A DNA stretch of 64,000 nt, from contig NZ_JH651384.1 in assembly GCF_000260135.1 (NCBI RefSeq), forward strand, positions 2,483,693 through 2,547,692, given 5' to 3'. This document shows, in pieces, positions 46,045-54,875 of this stretch; position 1 is the stretch's first letter; every line of letters starts with the position of its first letter. The stretch comes from Thiothrix nivea DSM 5205 (GTDB lineage: Bacteria > Pseudomonadota > Gammaproteobacteria > Thiotrichales > Thiotrichaceae). The position numbers were made by a program, and so were the translations under genes. The notes under the pieces are model-generated. The model was not told the DNA's origin, did not search any database, and worked only from the letters and a program-made list of their open reading frames with translations.

Positions 46045-46517
46045 TGAAAGAAAACACCCTCGATGTCCTTTTTTACCTGTTCGACAATTACCCGGAAATG
46101 GGTGACAACCTGCCGGAGGATCGCGCCTCCATGCACGGTTATTTGCAGGAAGCCGGTTTCCTGAACAGTGAAATTAACCGCGCTTTCGACTGGCTGGAAA
46201 GCCTGGGGGATGAAGCCGAGCGGGTCGATGTCACCTACCGTTCTTCCACTATCCGCCTGTTTGCGCCGGAAGAACGCCGTTGGCTGGATGCGGAATCGCA
46301 GGGCTACCTGATTTTCCTGGAACAGGCGGGTGTCATCAGCCCGGAAGCCCGTGAGCAGATCCTCGACCGGGTGCTGGAATTGCAGGATAGCGACTTCAAT
46401 CTCGACCGCCTCAAGTGGGTGGTGCTGATGGTGCTGCTCAACCGCCCTGAAGAAGGCAACAGCTTTTTCTGGGCGGAAGGCTTGAGTGTTGCCGGTGGCG
46501 CACCCGTGTTTCACTAA
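46044..46517 (+). CDS. smg: Smg family protein (DUF494)
   Basis: The 157 residues match the Smg/DUF494 family, found next to dprA in many Gammaproteobacteria: LDVLFYLFDNYPEMG, YLQEAGFLNSEINRAFDWLE, IRLFAPEERRWLDAESQGYL and DLDRLKWVVLMVL-like FNLDRLKWVVLMVLLNRP. Function is unknown. ATG shares a base with the dprA stop (TGATG), so the two are coupled. Confidence 0.93.
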   Translation: MKENTLDVLFYLFDNYPEMGDNLPEDRASMHGYLQEAGFLNSEINRAFDWLESLGDEAERVDVTYRSSTIRLFAPEERRWLDAESQGYLIFLEQAGVISPEAREQILDRVLELQDSDFNLDRLKWVVLMVLLNRPEEGNSFFWAEGLSVAGGAPVFH

Positions 46518-46587
46518 ACGGACATTCTCCCCACGCCATGCTTGTGGCATGATAGCGGCCTTGTGTGATCAACCAAAGGCCGCCACC

Positions 46588-47445
46588 ATGACCTCCAAAC
46601 CCAACTGGTTTACTGAACTGTCTGATTCCGGAACAATTTTTGGTTTGGAACTGACGGATGCGGGCAAAATCCATGAGGAGCAGACCCCGTTCCAGACGCT
46701 GGAAATCTACGACACCACCACCTTCGGCAAGCTGATGACGCTGGATGGTTGCACCATGGTCACCACCCGCGACAATTTCGTCTACCATGAAATGATGGCG
46801 CACCCGGTGCTGTTCAGCCACCCCGCGCCCAAGCGTGTGTGCATCATCGGTGGGGGCGATTGCGGCACTTTGCGCGAAGTGTTGAAACACCCCGAAGTCG
46901 AGTCCGCCATCCAGATCGACATTGACGAGCGCGTTACCCGCGTCAGCGAAATGTTTTTCCCCGAACTGTGCGAATCTAACAACGACCCACGCGCCACCCT
47001 GGCGTTTGAAGACGGCATCGCCTGGATCAACCATGCGGAACCCGGTTCCCTCGACATCCTGATCGTTGACAGTACTGACCCGGTAGGGCCGGGGGCGGTG
47101 TTGTACAGCGAGGAATTTTTCCGTGGCTGCTGGAATGCGCTGGGTGAAAATGGTTTGCTGGTGCAGCAGAGCGAATCCCCACTGGTTCATGCTGAGAAGA
47201 TCATCAAGCCGATGCACGACACCATGCGCAAGGCCGGTTTCAGTGACATCCGGTTGCACCAGTTCCAGCAGGTGTGCTACCCGACCGGTTGGTGGAGTTG
47301 CACCGTGGCGGCCAAAAGCGGCCAGGTCAACTTTGCGCGGGCGGCGGCAGCGGAACAGCTAGTGTTCCCGACCCGCTATTACAATGCCGAAATTCACAAG
47401 GGCAGCGCCGCGCTGCCACAATTCCTGAAAGAATTGCTGGACTGA
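46588..47445 (+). CDS. speE: Spermidine synthase
   Basis: SpeE transfers aminopropyl from decarboxylated S-adenosylmethionine to putrescine. The 285 residues have LEIYDTTTFGKLMTLDG, NFVYHEMMAHPVLFSHP, VCIIGGGDCGTLREVLKH and the active-site ILIVDSTDPVGPG with the catalytic aspartate. ATG at 46588 begins the family N-terminus (WFTELSDSGTIFGLEL); the frame is open from 46486 but overlaps smg. Confidence 0.94.
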   Translation: MTSKPNWFTELSDSGTIFGLELTDAGKIHEEQTPFQTLEIYDTTTFGKLMTLDGCTMVTTRDNFVYHEMMAHPVLFSHPAPKRVCIIGGGDCGTLREVLKHPEVESAIQIDIDERVTRVSEMFFPELCESNNDPRATLAFEDGIAWINHAEPGSLDILIVDSTDPVGPGAVLYSEEFFRGCWNALGENGLLVQQSESPLVHAEKIIKPMHDTMRKAGFSDIRLHQFQQVCYPTGWWSCTVAAKSGQVNFARAAAAEQLVFPTRYYNAEIHKGSAALPQFLKELLD

Positions 47446-47488
47446 GCATTCCGAACTTATCCATCGACAGTCGGTCTACTGGAATGCA

Positions 47489-47519
47489 CATACCGGTTCA
47501 TGCATGTATGACCGGTATG
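47489..47519. promoter_or_regulatory. Inverted repeat between speE and the DUF6174 gene
   Basis: CATACCGGT and ACCGGTATG are perfect 9-bp arms separated by 13 bp; three further pairs form with one bulge. It lies 44 bp after speE and 36 bp before the next start. It could be an operator or a leader hairpin; there is no T-run for a terminator. Confidence 0.35.
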
Positions 47520-47554
47520 TCGCCTGACTCAATAAAATTCCAGGGGACACCATC

Positions 47555-48265
47555 ATGAAACCATTATTGACCACTGTATTACTGGCTGCCAGCCTGGGCG
47601 GCTGCGCCCTGCCGCCCACTAGCGGCGAAATACCCACCCTGAAACTCGAAGATTCACAACTGGCTGCTTTGCGTACCCTGCTGGGCGTGACGGAAAGCAG
47701 CCCGTTCAGCATCAAGGTGCTAGACCAGGATCGCAACGCCAGCCTGAGCGCCGGTGACGTTGCTGTGCTGTCCGGCGGCATTACCAACGGGGAAATCAGC
47801 CGCCGCAAGCTCAGCGTCAGCGATGTCCAGACCCTCAACGCCAATCTCAAGCCCGATTACGGCAGCCTGGCACGGCAATTGCTGGCGGTTGAATCACAGT
47901 GGCGGGAAAAACGCCCCAGCCATTACACCTATACCCTGCAACGTTCCTGTTTCTGCCCAAAGGACTTCCTCAAGCCGCTGGAAATCCGTGTGTTCAAGAA
48001 CAGCGTGCAGCAAGCCAGGATCATGCCGGAAGGCAAGCCCTTGCCCAAATCCCGTAAGGGTGAAGCGTTGGTCATCGAGGATCTGTTCGCCGTCATCCAC
48101 CGCGCCATCAATAGTCAGGCAGCGGCCATTGATGTGACTTACGACCCGTTGTATGGCTTCCCTACTACCTTGTTTATCGATCAGGATAAGAATATGGCGG
48201 ATGAAGAAATCAGTTACGCCGCCAGCAATTTCAAGCCAGCCAGCGGGCTGAAACCCAAACCCTAA
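47555..48265 (+). CDS. DUF6174-type lipoprotein
   Basis: The 236 residues start with a lipoprotein signal (LLAASLGGCALPP). The C-terminal half contains WREKRPSHYTYTLQRSCFCP and YDPLYGFPTTLFID, the two conserved blocks of DUF6174 proteins (aromatic-rich strand plus CxC; YDP-GFP-I-D). The N-terminal half (about 25-110) has no recognised domain. AGGGGACACC precedes the start. Function is unknown. Confidence 0.78.
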   Translation: MKPLLTTVLLAASLGGCALPPTSGEIPTLKLEDSQLAALRTLLGVTESSPFSIKVLDQDRNASLSAGDVAVLSGGITNGEISRRKLSVSDVQTLNANLKPDYGSLARQLLAVESQWREKRPSHYTYTLQRSCFCPKDFLKPLEIRVFKNSVQQARIMPEGKPLPKSRKGEALVIEDLFAVIHRAINSQAAAIDVTYDPLYGFPTTLFIDQDKNMADEEISYAASNFKPASGLKPKP

Positions 48266-48423
48266 TAAGTGCTGATTCCATTTGGGATGGGTATGTGGTT
48301 GTGTGGGGCCTTCCGAGCCATCCTTGCCGCTGATGCAAACATGGAAGATGGGGTTTTCGTCCCATTTTCCAGTAAACGTATTACAATGCGCTACTTAAAC
48401 AACAAAAACGCAGTATCCGCACC

Positions 48424-49164
48424 ATGCCGCAAACCACCGAATTACTGACCACCCTGAAAAAGCTGCTCAAGCGCCACAACAAGACCTATGTCGACGTAGC
48501 CACCTGCCTGGAACTGTCGGAAGCCAGCGTCAAACGCCTATTTTCCGAACAAAACCTGTCACTACAACGGCTGGATGCCATCTGTGCCCTGCTGGGCATG
48601 GAAATTTCCGACCTCGTGCACGAAATGCATTCGGAACACGCCAAACCGATCAGCGAACTGAGCCATGCACAGGAAAAGGAAATTGCCGACGACCTGTTCC
48701 TGATGATGGTGACAGTGTGTGTACTCAACCGCTGGTCATTGCAGGACATTACCAGCCGCTACCACTTCAGCGAAACCCAGATAATCCGCTACCTTGCCCA
48801 CCTTGATCGCCTGAACATCATCGAACTGCAAGCGGGCAACCGCATCAAGCTGCTGGTCGCACCCAACTTCAAATGGCGTGATGACGGCCCGATCATGCAA
48901 CTGTTCCGCGCCAAGATTGAGACCGAATACTTCCGTACTACCTTCACCAAGGAGAGTGAGAAACTGATCGTCCTCAATGGAATGCTCAGCGATGCCAGCA
49001 ATGCTTTATTCCAACGCAAAATGGCGCAACTGGCCAAGGATTTCGACACCCTGAGCAAGGATGACGCCAGCCTGCCGATTGGCGAACGCAAAGGTTCCAC
49101 CCTGCTGGTCGCCATCCGCGACTGGGATTATGAACGCCTGTTTGGAGCGCAACGCAGAGTATGA
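48424..49164 (+). CDS. Helix-turn-helix regulator
   Basis: The 246-residue protein has an N-terminal XRE-like helix-turn-helix (TYVDVATCLELSEASVKRLF, then LQRLDAICALLGMEISDLV). A second winged-helix-like region lies near residues 95-150 (LQDITSRYHFSETQIIRYLA and a KLLVAPNFKW strand), followed by a helical C-terminal part. It overlaps the downstream methyltransferase by 4 bp (ATGA), so the two are one operon. The target is unknown. Confidence 0.8.
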   Translation: MPQTTELLTTLKKLLKRHNKTYVDVATCLELSEASVKRLFSEQNLSLQRLDAICALLGMEISDLVHEMHSEHAKPISELSHAQEKEIADDLFLMMVTVCVLNRWSLQDITSRYHFSETQIIRYLAHLDRLNIIELQAGNRIKLLVAPNFKWRDDGPIMQLFRAKIETEYFRTTFTKESEKLIVLNGMLSDASNALFQRKMAQLAKDFDTLSKDDASLPIGERKGSTLLVAIRDWDYERLFGAQRRV

Positions 49165-50021
49165 ACCCGCGCATCCATACCCAAGGTTGGGACGACTACG
49201 AACTCATCGACGCAGGCAATGGCCACAAGCTGGAACGTTGGGGAACGATCATCACCATCCGCCCCGAAGTGCAGGCTTATTTCAAACCCGGCATGTCTGC
49301 AAGTGAATGGCAAGCGCTGACCCATTGGCGCTTTACCGAAACCGGTAACCAAAGCGGGCAGTGGCAGGCACTCAAGCCGGAAGCTCCAGAAAAGTGGCAA
49401 ATCCGCTACCGCACCCTGCGCTTCCAACTGGAACTGACCCGTTTCAAGCACCTCGGCCTGTTCCCGGAACAGCGCAGTAACTGGGATTTTATCGCGGAAC
49501 ACCTGTCTGCTGGCGGGCGCTTCCTCAACCTGTTTGCCTATACCGGCGCAGCTTCTTGCATGGCACGCAGCACCGGCGCGGAAACCCTGCACGTCGATTC
49601 CGTCAAACAACTCATTACTTGGGCGCATACCAACATGGAAGCAAGCGGCCTTGCTGACATCAAGTGGGTACGCGAAGACGCCCTGAAATTCGCCGAGCGC
49701 GAACTCAAGCGCGGCAGGCAATACGACGGTATCATCATGGACCCGCCTGCTTGGGGGCTGGGAGCGAAAGGCGAAAAGTGGAAGCTGGAAAACAAGCTGG
49801 AAGCACTGCTTGCCAGTGCGCAGGGCTTGCTGGCGAACAAGGGTTTCCTGATCCTTAATACCTATTCGCCAGCCGTTAGTTTGCCTGATATTACCCGGCT
49901 GGCGCACCGCCATTTCCGCCCGCAGGATTGCGAAATTGCTGAATTATGGATGCAAACCAGCAGCGGAAAAGCCTTGTACTACGGCAACCTGTTGCGGGTG
50001 CTGTCCCGGGCTGGCCGGTAA
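49161..50021 (+). CDS. SAM-dependent methyltransferase, RlmI/RlmK-like
   Basis: The 286 residues contain the Rossmann methyltransferase core of the rRNA-cytosine-C5 type: GRFLNLFAYTGAASCMA (SAM loop), VDSVKQLITWAHTNMEASGL, WVREDALKF, and the NPPY-like YDGIIMDPPAWGLG. The N-terminal part lacks an obvious PUA domain, so it is shorter than RlmI. It probably acts on RNA, but protein substrates are possible. The start overlaps the HTH gene stop as ATGA. Confidence 0.82.
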   Translation: MNPRIHTQGWDDYELIDAGNGHKLERWGTIITIRPEVQAYFKPGMSASEWQALTHWRFTETGNQSGQWQALKPEAPEKWQIRYRTLRFQLELTRFKHLGLFPEQRSNWDFIAEHLSAGGRFLNLFAYTGAASCMARSTGAETLHVDSVKQLITWAHTNMEASGLADIKWVREDALKFAERELKRGRQYDGIIMDPPAWGLGAKGEKWKLENKLEALLASAQGLLANKGFLILNTYSPAVSLPDITRLAHRHFRPQDCEIAELWMQTSSGKALYYGNLLRVLSRAGR

Positions 50022-50068
50022 CTGGCAATCCGGCTTGCCGGGTCAATGCCTGGATACCGGCCATTCTC

Positions 50069-51811
50069 TTATGCTGGAGGATGTAATGTTGTCACGAGCC
50101 GGTCAATTGCGTGGCGCAATGTGCGCGGATTGATGGGCTTGTAACTGACCCCGATGCCTGCTGCATGGATGGTTTCCAGTACCTCAGGGGAGGTATTGCC
50201 GGTAATCAGGATGGCGGGGATATCCCTGCCACTGAGTGTCCGCAATTGCTGGATCAGTTGCAGGCCAGTATAGCCATCCTGCAATTGGTAATCGCTGACG
50301 ACCAAGTGGATGTCACGGTGCTGTTGCAGGATGGCGGCGGGGTTCAGGGTCGTGGCGGTGATGGCGGGGTAGTCCCACAGCCGGAACAGCATTTCCAGCG
50401 ATTTGAGGACAGTCTGGTCATCTTCCACCAGCAGCGCCTTGCCTGGCAGTTGGGGGGCGCCGCCTTCGGTATCCATACCGGTAGCAATAACTGGCAACTT
50501 GCCGCCGGAGGTCAGCGGGACATTGATAAAAAACGTGCTGCCCCGGCCTTGCTCCGATTTCACCCCAACCTCATGTTCCAGCAGTACTGCCAGCCGCCGC
50601 ACGATGGATAGCCCCAGGCCCAGCCCCTTCTGGCGGTTACGTTCCGGATTGTTCAACTGATAGAACTCGGTAAAAATCGCTTCCTGGGCATGGGTGGGAA
50701 TGCCGATGCCATTGTCATGCACCTCGATCCGCAATGCCTTGCCCTGCCGCCGTCCGCCCAGCACAATCCGCCCCCCCGGTTTGCCGATGTGCTTGATGGC
50801 GTTGACCACAAAATTTTGGATGATGCGTTCCAGTTGTTTGGGGTCGGTATGCAGCCATACCCGCACCGGTACATATTCCAGTGTTATCCCGGCATTGACG
50901 GCCATCGACAGGTAACGTTGATAGACACGCTGGAGCAGGTCATGGGCCAGGGCTGGCTGTTTCTGGATGTCAATGCCACCGGTATCCAGCCGGGAAATGT
51001 CCAGCAGGGAGTTGAGCAGGTCGGTCAGGGCATCGGTAGCCTCCTGAAGTTTGGTGAAAACCTCCCGGTCATGTTTGCTTTTCAGGCTTTTATCCAGTGC
51101 ATACTGGAAGAAATGGATGGCCTGTAACGGTTGGCGCAAATCATGGCTGGCGGCGGCAAAAAAACGGCTTTTTTCCTGGTTGGCGAGTTCCAGCCGTTTG
51201 GCCAGGCTGGCCTCACGCTCACGGCGCTCCAGCGCATCCATCAGGAACGCATTCACGTTGAGCGTGAGCCGCAACAGGATCAGGGTGTAAATGACGGCGG
51301 CAACGGCAGACCACACATGGAAATAATCAGGGGTCAGGAATGCGCCCCAGATCACTGGCACATTACAGGCAATGCCAAAAGACAACATGGCTGTGCGGCT
51401 AAACGCGGTGGCATTCAAACCGCCGCCAATCACACCCGCATACAGGATGATGTAAAGGAGGCTGTCGTCAGTGCGTTCCGCCCCTACGAACAGTATCCAG
51501 CCCAAACCCCAGGAAAAGCCCCGCAAGGAACTGGCCAGGGTTGAAACACGCGGCCACCAGTCACGGAATTTGTCTGGGTTGCGGTTGTAAAGGCCAAAAA
51601 AGATGAGCCAGCCCGCCCCCAACAGCAACTGGAAGGCAAACCACCAGGCACTGGCGGTGGAACGGGGCAGCAGGGCGTAGACGATGGCCGCCCCAACGGT
51701 GACGCTGACCGCGCCGGTCGTGATATGGTGGCGTTCCAGCCGGATGCGTTCGTCCAGCAGGGTCGAATCGGACAGATGTTGATGGGTAAGGCTATGCTGT
51801 TTCCACCACAT
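50069..51811 (-). CDS. Hybrid sensor histidine kinase
   Basis: The 580 residues have about six membrane helices (first ~190 residues, including AWWFAFQLLLGAGWLIFFGL), a coiled linker (LEANQEKS-like region LAKRLELANQEKSRFF), the phospho-acceptor box AAASHDLRQPLQAIHFF, an ATPase domain (QNFVVNAIKH, DNGIGIP, GLGLGLSIVRRL) and a C-terminal receiver domain (LVVSDYQLQDG, ILITGNTS, YKPINP). No periplasmic sensor domain is evident, so the helices themselves probably sense. It starts directly after the LuxR-type gene stop, so the two form a phosphorelay operon. Confidence 0.93.
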   Translation of the reverse strand: MWWKQHSLTHQHLSDSTLLDERIRLERHHITTGAVSVTVGAAIVYALLPRSTASAWWFAFQLLLGAGWLIFFGLYNRNPDKFRDWWPRVSTLASSLRGFSWGLGWILFVGAERTDDSLLYIILYAGVIGGGLNATAFSRTAMLSFGIACNVPVIWGAFLTPDYFHVWSAVAAVIYTLILLRLTLNVNAFLMDALERREREASLAKRLELANQEKSRFFAAASHDLRQPLQAIHFFQYALDKSLKSKHDREVFTKLQEATDALTDLLNSLLDISRLDTGGIDIQKQPALAHDLLQRVYQRYLSMAVNAGITLEYVPVRVWLHTDPKQLERIIQNFVVNAIKHIGKPGGRIVLGGRRQGKALRIEVHDNGIGIPTHAQEAIFTEFYQLNNPERNRQKGLGLGLSIVRRLAVLLEHEVGVKSEQGRGSTFFINVPLTSGGKLPVIATGMDTEGGAPQLPGKALLVEDDQTVLKSLEMLFRLWDYPAITATTLNPAAILQQHRDIHLVVSDYQLQDGYTGLQLIQQLRTLSGRDIPAILITGNTSPEVLETIHAAGIGVSYKPINPRTLRHAIDRLVTTLHPPA

Positions 51812-52432
51812 TCAGGATACTAGCCCCAGCAACCGCGCCTTCTGGATGGCCTGGGTACGGTTGCTGGCTTCCAGCGCCTTGAGGATGGCGTGGAAATGCA
51901 GTTTCACCGTCCCCTCGGTGATGCCCAGCGTGTTGGCGATCTGTTTGTTGGAACTGCCGCTGGCTGCCAGCACCAGCACTTCCAGCAGGCGTGGCGACAG
52001 CAGTTTCTGCCCGCCATTGCCGTTAGGGTGCGGGGTTGCCCACAGTTTTTCCGGCACAAAAATACCGCCCGCCAGCATGTGGTGGATGGCTGCCGCCATT
52101 TCATCCGGCGAAAATGCCTTGGAAATGAAGCCGACTACGCCCAGGGCCAGCGCCTCGCGCACATGCTGGGGGGAGTCTGCCGCCGACAGGATGGCGATGC
52201 GCAACTCCGGCGCGATTGCCCACAGTTCCTGCAAATGCTGGAGGTTATCCACCCCCGGCATGGTGCGGTCGAGCAGCAACAGGTCAATGGCGGCATGGTT
52301 CTGGAGCTGGTTCTTGACCGCCTCCAGATGGCTGGCTTGATGGATCCGGCAACCGGGGAACTTGTCCCGCAACACCAGCACCAGCCCTTCCATGAACAAC
52401 AGGTGGTCGTCGGCAATCAGCAAATTCAGCAT
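51812..52432 (-). CDS. LuxR/NarL-type response regulator
   Basis: The 206 residues have a receiver domain (IADDHLLFMEGL; phosphorylated D55 in LLLLDRTMPG; K in ISKAFSP) and a C-terminal LuxR helix-turn-helix (LSPRLLEVLVLAASGSSNKQ, IANTLGITEGTVKLHFHAIL). It is cotranscribed with the hybrid kinase that follows without a gap. The exported-protein cluster upstream on the same strand is a natural candidate target, but this is only inferred from position. Confidence 0.93.
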   Translation of the reverse strand: MLNLLIADDHLLFMEGLVLVLRDKFPGCRIHQASHLEAVKNQLQNHAAIDLLLLDRTMPGVDNLQHLQELWAIAPELRIAILSAADSPQHVREALALGVVGFISKAFSPDEMAAAIHHMLAGGIFVPEKLWATPHPNGNGGQKLLSPRLLEVLVLAASGSSNKQIANTLGITEGTVKLHFHAILKALEASNRTQAIQKARLLGLVS

Positions 52433-52533
52433 GGCAGGTAAATCCCCTCAACGGTGGTATTGGCGCAATATACCGCGTCCTACGGTGGCCTGCGACCAAC
52501 AGGTATCTCCCTTGGGTTTTAACGTTGATGATT

Positions 52534-53058
52534 TTATAATGCTTGGCACGGCTCTGGATAAATGCCGAGCACATCTTCCAATTGGTAGGCAACAGTGAAA
52601 TCAACCTGCCCCGAACCGCCCGCACCCTCGCTTGATTGGTAATAGATGTACAAGGGCTTCTGCTTGTCACGTTCAAACTGGTAAAATGCCACGGTATTCA
52701 GCAGCGAATCGTCATCGCAAGACGTTTTGATTTTGGTTATGTTGCCTTCCCCAAAAGCCTTGATGTCCTGTTCACCATTGGCAATGGTTATTTCCACATC
52801 GGTGATAAACGTCCTGGCACCATTTACCGTTATTTCAGCATCGCCTGCCTTACCTAGCATTTGGTCATCATGTTTGCCAACTTCAGCATAGGGCCATTCC
52901 CATTCCACCCCTTGTATTTTCGCGGTGTCTTCCCAGCCATTATTGGTTTGGGGGTCACCGGCCTTGATTGCCATTGCGTCAATGATGGAATCAAAGGGTG
53001 CGGCTTCCGCAAATGGGGCTAAAAAAAACAGTGTCACGAATATTAACTTGAACTTCAT
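52534..53058 (-). CDS. Exported protein of unknown function
   Basis: The 174 residues have a clear signal peptide (MKFKLIFVTLFFLAPFAEAA). The mature part is beta-rich, with VEWEWPYAEVGKHDDQMLG and GQVDFTVAYQLEDVLGIYPE, plus two cysteines (TSCDDDS, PEPCQAL) that could pair. I do not recognise a family. The start follows a (CCAT)6 tract and a tiny open frame. It is last of the minus-strand exported cluster; the two-component operon begins about 100 bp further on. Confidence 0.75.
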   Translation of the reverse strand: MKFKLIFVTLFFLAPFAEAAPFDSIIDAMAIKAGDPQTNNGWEDTAKIQGVEWEWPYAEVGKHDDQMLGKAGDAEITVNGARTFITDVEITIANGEQDIKAFGEGNITKIKTSCDDDSLLNTVAFYQFERDKQKPLYIYYQSSEGAGGSGQVDFTVAYQLEDVLGIYPEPCQAL

Positions 53059-53064
53059 TTATCA

Positions 53065-53088
53065 CCATCCATCCATCCATCCATCCAT
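53065..53088. repeat. Tetranucleotide tract (CCAT)6 in a 30-bp intercistronic gap
   Basis: Six perfect CCAT units fill the gap between two exported-protein genes. On the transcribed strand they read (ATGG)6, directly after the upstream stop TGA and before TGATAA and the downstream ATG. Read from the first ATG, the tract is an eight-codon open frame (MDGWMDGW) ending at TGA. Slippage would change its length and the ribosome-binding context. Confidence 0.8.
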
Positions 53089-53550
53089 TCATTGGTTTGC
53101 GTTTGGCAGATCCGGGTTATCAGGCCGCACATTGCTGCCTTCCCATGGCAAATAGGTTTCCGGCAAGCCGACAAACAGGTCATAGCTTGCATTGCCACGG
53201 GTAGCCGCCACGGTAATGCGGTATTGGTTTTTCTCTGATGGGGGCAATACGCCATACCAGGCATGGGCATCAGCACCTTCCTCGGCTCCTGGCAGTGCTT
53301 TCCAGTGGCCTTTTTTCTCGGCATATTCCACCGTGATGACCGCATTGTCTTCGGTGGAGGTAATGGCAACGCTCATATTTTTGCCCATGATGCCGCCGAG
53401 CGTATATTGCTTGGTTTCACCGCGTACAATCGAGCCAGAGACCGTTTTGGATATCTTGTTTTTGCCAAAAGCCAGCGTGTCGGCAAATGCGCCCAATGGC
53501 AGCGCCAGCATGACGCCGGTGCAGAGCAAGCTTGTCATCCAGTGTTTCAT
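53089..53550 (-). CDS. Exported protein, PPC-like beta-sandwich
   Basis: The 153-residue product starts at ATG 53550 (AAGGAG upstream), with signal peptide MKHWMTSLLCTGVMLALPLG. The mature chain (ISKTVSGSIVRGETKQYTLG, AITSTEDNAVITVEY, GVLPPSEKNQYRITVAATRG, NASYDLFVGL) has the strand pattern of small periplasmic PPC-like or PliG-like proteins. That similarity is by eye only. It lies 34 bp after the acetolactate decarboxylase gene. Confidence 0.75.
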   Translation of the reverse strand: MKHWMTSLLCTGVMLALPLGAFADTLAFGKNKISKTVSGSIVRGETKQYTLGGIMGKNMSVAITSTEDNAVITVEYAEKKGHWKALPGAEEGADAHAWYGVLPPSEKNQYRITVAATRGNASYDLFVGLPETYLPWEGSNVRPDNPDLPNANQ

Positions 53551-53584
53551 ATAAAATTCTCCTTCCAATGTGATTCAAAATGTT

Positions 53585-54454
53585 TCAGTTTTTTCCGGCA
53601 GGCGAAGCCAGCGGTTTGGTTTCCACCTGCCGAGCCATGTCCCCGCTCGGGTCAAACGGCAGGGTGGCGGTGTAAAAATCCTGATCCTGGGGCAGCAGCA
53701 TCCTGAAATCGTGGATTGGCTGGGTTGCCACTTCCACCTTGTCGGTAACGAAATCCAGCACATGCCCCCCGGCCTGTTTGTCCTTGCTGAGGAAATGCAG
53801 GTGATAGCCCGGTGCGTTCAGCCCTTTGGCGAAGGCGGGGCTACGGAACCCAACCAGCACTCCCTCGACATTTTCCAGATCAAAAACGGCCTGCTTTTTC
53901 ACCACGTCCGGCAGGATCGGGTAAGGGCGGGATTGGCGCGGGACGCTACGCACCTTGATGGATTGGAAACGCCCCTCCAGCCGGAAGGCATAAAACAGGT
54001 TCTTGCTGGGCAACTGGCTGTCCAGCGTTTGTTGCAGGCGGGCGAAATCCAGGCCGGTAGCCGCTGGCCTGGTTTTCCCAGCCTGAAAAAAAGTGACCGC
54101 AGCAAACGGGGTTTGGGTGCTGTCGGGTGGCTCGTTGACCTTGCCGTCGGCGCGGGCCTGGTACACATGCCCGTCCACCACCACCATTTCCCCATCCAGC
54201 GTGTTGAATGTGCCTAGCCCGAGGTTGCCGTACTGCTTGAGTTGGGCAAGGGTGGTTTCCCCGTCATAAACACCGCCCATCAGCGCATCCAGTGTGGATA
54301 CCTGGGTGAGGACGGCAGGGTGTGGCTTGGCATCCGCAGGCGAACCCACAATTGCAGGGTTGCTGCCGCAACCAACGGTCAGCACCGCCAGCAACAGCAG
54401 CCCGCCCCATTTGCCCAAGGCACGTCGTGTGTGCTGGGGGGAACCCGGCAGCAT
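53585..54454 (-). CDS. budA: Alpha-acetolactate decarboxylase, lipoprotein form
   Basis: The 289 residues match acetolactate decarboxylase, which turns acetolactate into acetoin: VSTLDALMGGVYDGE, YGNLGLGTFNTLDGEM, PSKNLFYAFRLEG, and the zinc site GYHLHFLSKDKQAGGHVLDF (H218, H220, H231). It begins with an export signal containing a twin-arginine-like TRRALGK and a lipobox (LTVGC, C29). The usual enzyme is cytoplasmic and sits next to acetolactate synthase; here neither holds. The start at 54454 lies 4 bp after the preceding gene's stop. Activity outside the cytoplasm is inferred. Confidence 0.92.
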   Translation of the reverse strand: MLPGSPQHTRRALGKWGGLLLLAVLTVGCGSNPAIVGSPADAKPHPAVLTQVSTLDALMGGVYDGETTLAQLKQYGNLGLGTFNTLDGEMVVVDGHVYQARADGKVNEPPDSTQTPFAAVTFFQAGKTRPAATGLDFARLQQTLDSQLPSKNLFYAFRLEGRFQSIKVRSVPRQSRPYPILPDVVKKQAVFDLENVEGVLVGFRSPAFAKGLNAPGYHLHFLSKDKQAGGHVLDFVTDKVEVATQPIHDFRMLLPQDQDFYTATLPFDPSGDMARQVETKPLASPAGKN

Positions 54455-54458
54455 GGCA

Positions 54459-54806
54459 TCAATACACGACATAAGACTCGCCATCACAAATATGCACCGA
54501 GTCATGCTCGACCTCATCGCCATCTTCAAACACCGCCTTGATGTCGTACAGGCAATCCTCGCGCCCGTCATCAACCGTAATGGTGATGGTTTCATTGGGT
54601 TGCAGCACTTCCACCGTGATCACGTTTTCTTCCCAGTCGTCTATCTGGGGAGGGCTCATATACAACTCATACAAAGGTGTGGCGGCGCCATTTTTCAGGC
54701 TGAAAACCACCGGGTCGCCCGCCATGGCGGCTTGTGACAACAGCAGGGAAGCCGTAACCAGCGCCAGCCGGTAATGGGTGGTGTTGAAAACTGATGAAAT
54801 TGGCAT
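54459..54806 (-). CDS. Small exported protein
   Basis: The 115 residues have a signal peptide (YRLALVTASLLLSQAAMAG) and a compact beta domain: FSLKNGAATPLYELYMSPP, IDDWEENVI, and ITITVDDGREDCLYDIKAVF, ending HICDGESYVVY with two cysteines. The pattern resembles small secreted alphaproteobacterial proteins often misnamed argininosuccinate lyase. Function is unknown. It ends 4 bp before the acetolactate decarboxylase start, so the two are tightly coupled. Confidence 0.78.
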   Translation of the reverse strand: MPISSVFNTTHYRLALVTASLLLSQAAMAGDPVVFSLKNGAATPLYELYMSPPQIDDWEENVITVEVLQPNETITITVDDGREDCLYDIKAVFEDGDEVEHDSVHICDGESYVVY

Positions 54807-54823
54807 GTCATACTCCTGATAAA

Positions 54824-54850
54824 GTTGCCGGGACTCAAATGCCCGGCAAC
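54824..54850 (-). promoter_or_regulatory. Hairpin between peptidase and small exported gene
   Basis: GTTGCCGGG and CCCGGCAAC are perfect 9-bp arms around a 9-bp loop, in the 69-bp gap. On the minus strand the stem is followed by TTTATCAGGAG, so it lies just upstream of the next ribosome-binding site. It could stabilise the peptidase mRNA or attenuate read-through. Confidence 0.5.
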
Positions 54851-54875
54851 GGGTTTGCAGCGGATCGCGGGTTTC

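Noticed and set aside
53055-53369. Open frame on the minus strand reading through the CCAT tract
   Set aside because: It is out of frame with the exported protein at 53089-53550, which has the signal peptide and ribosome-binding site.
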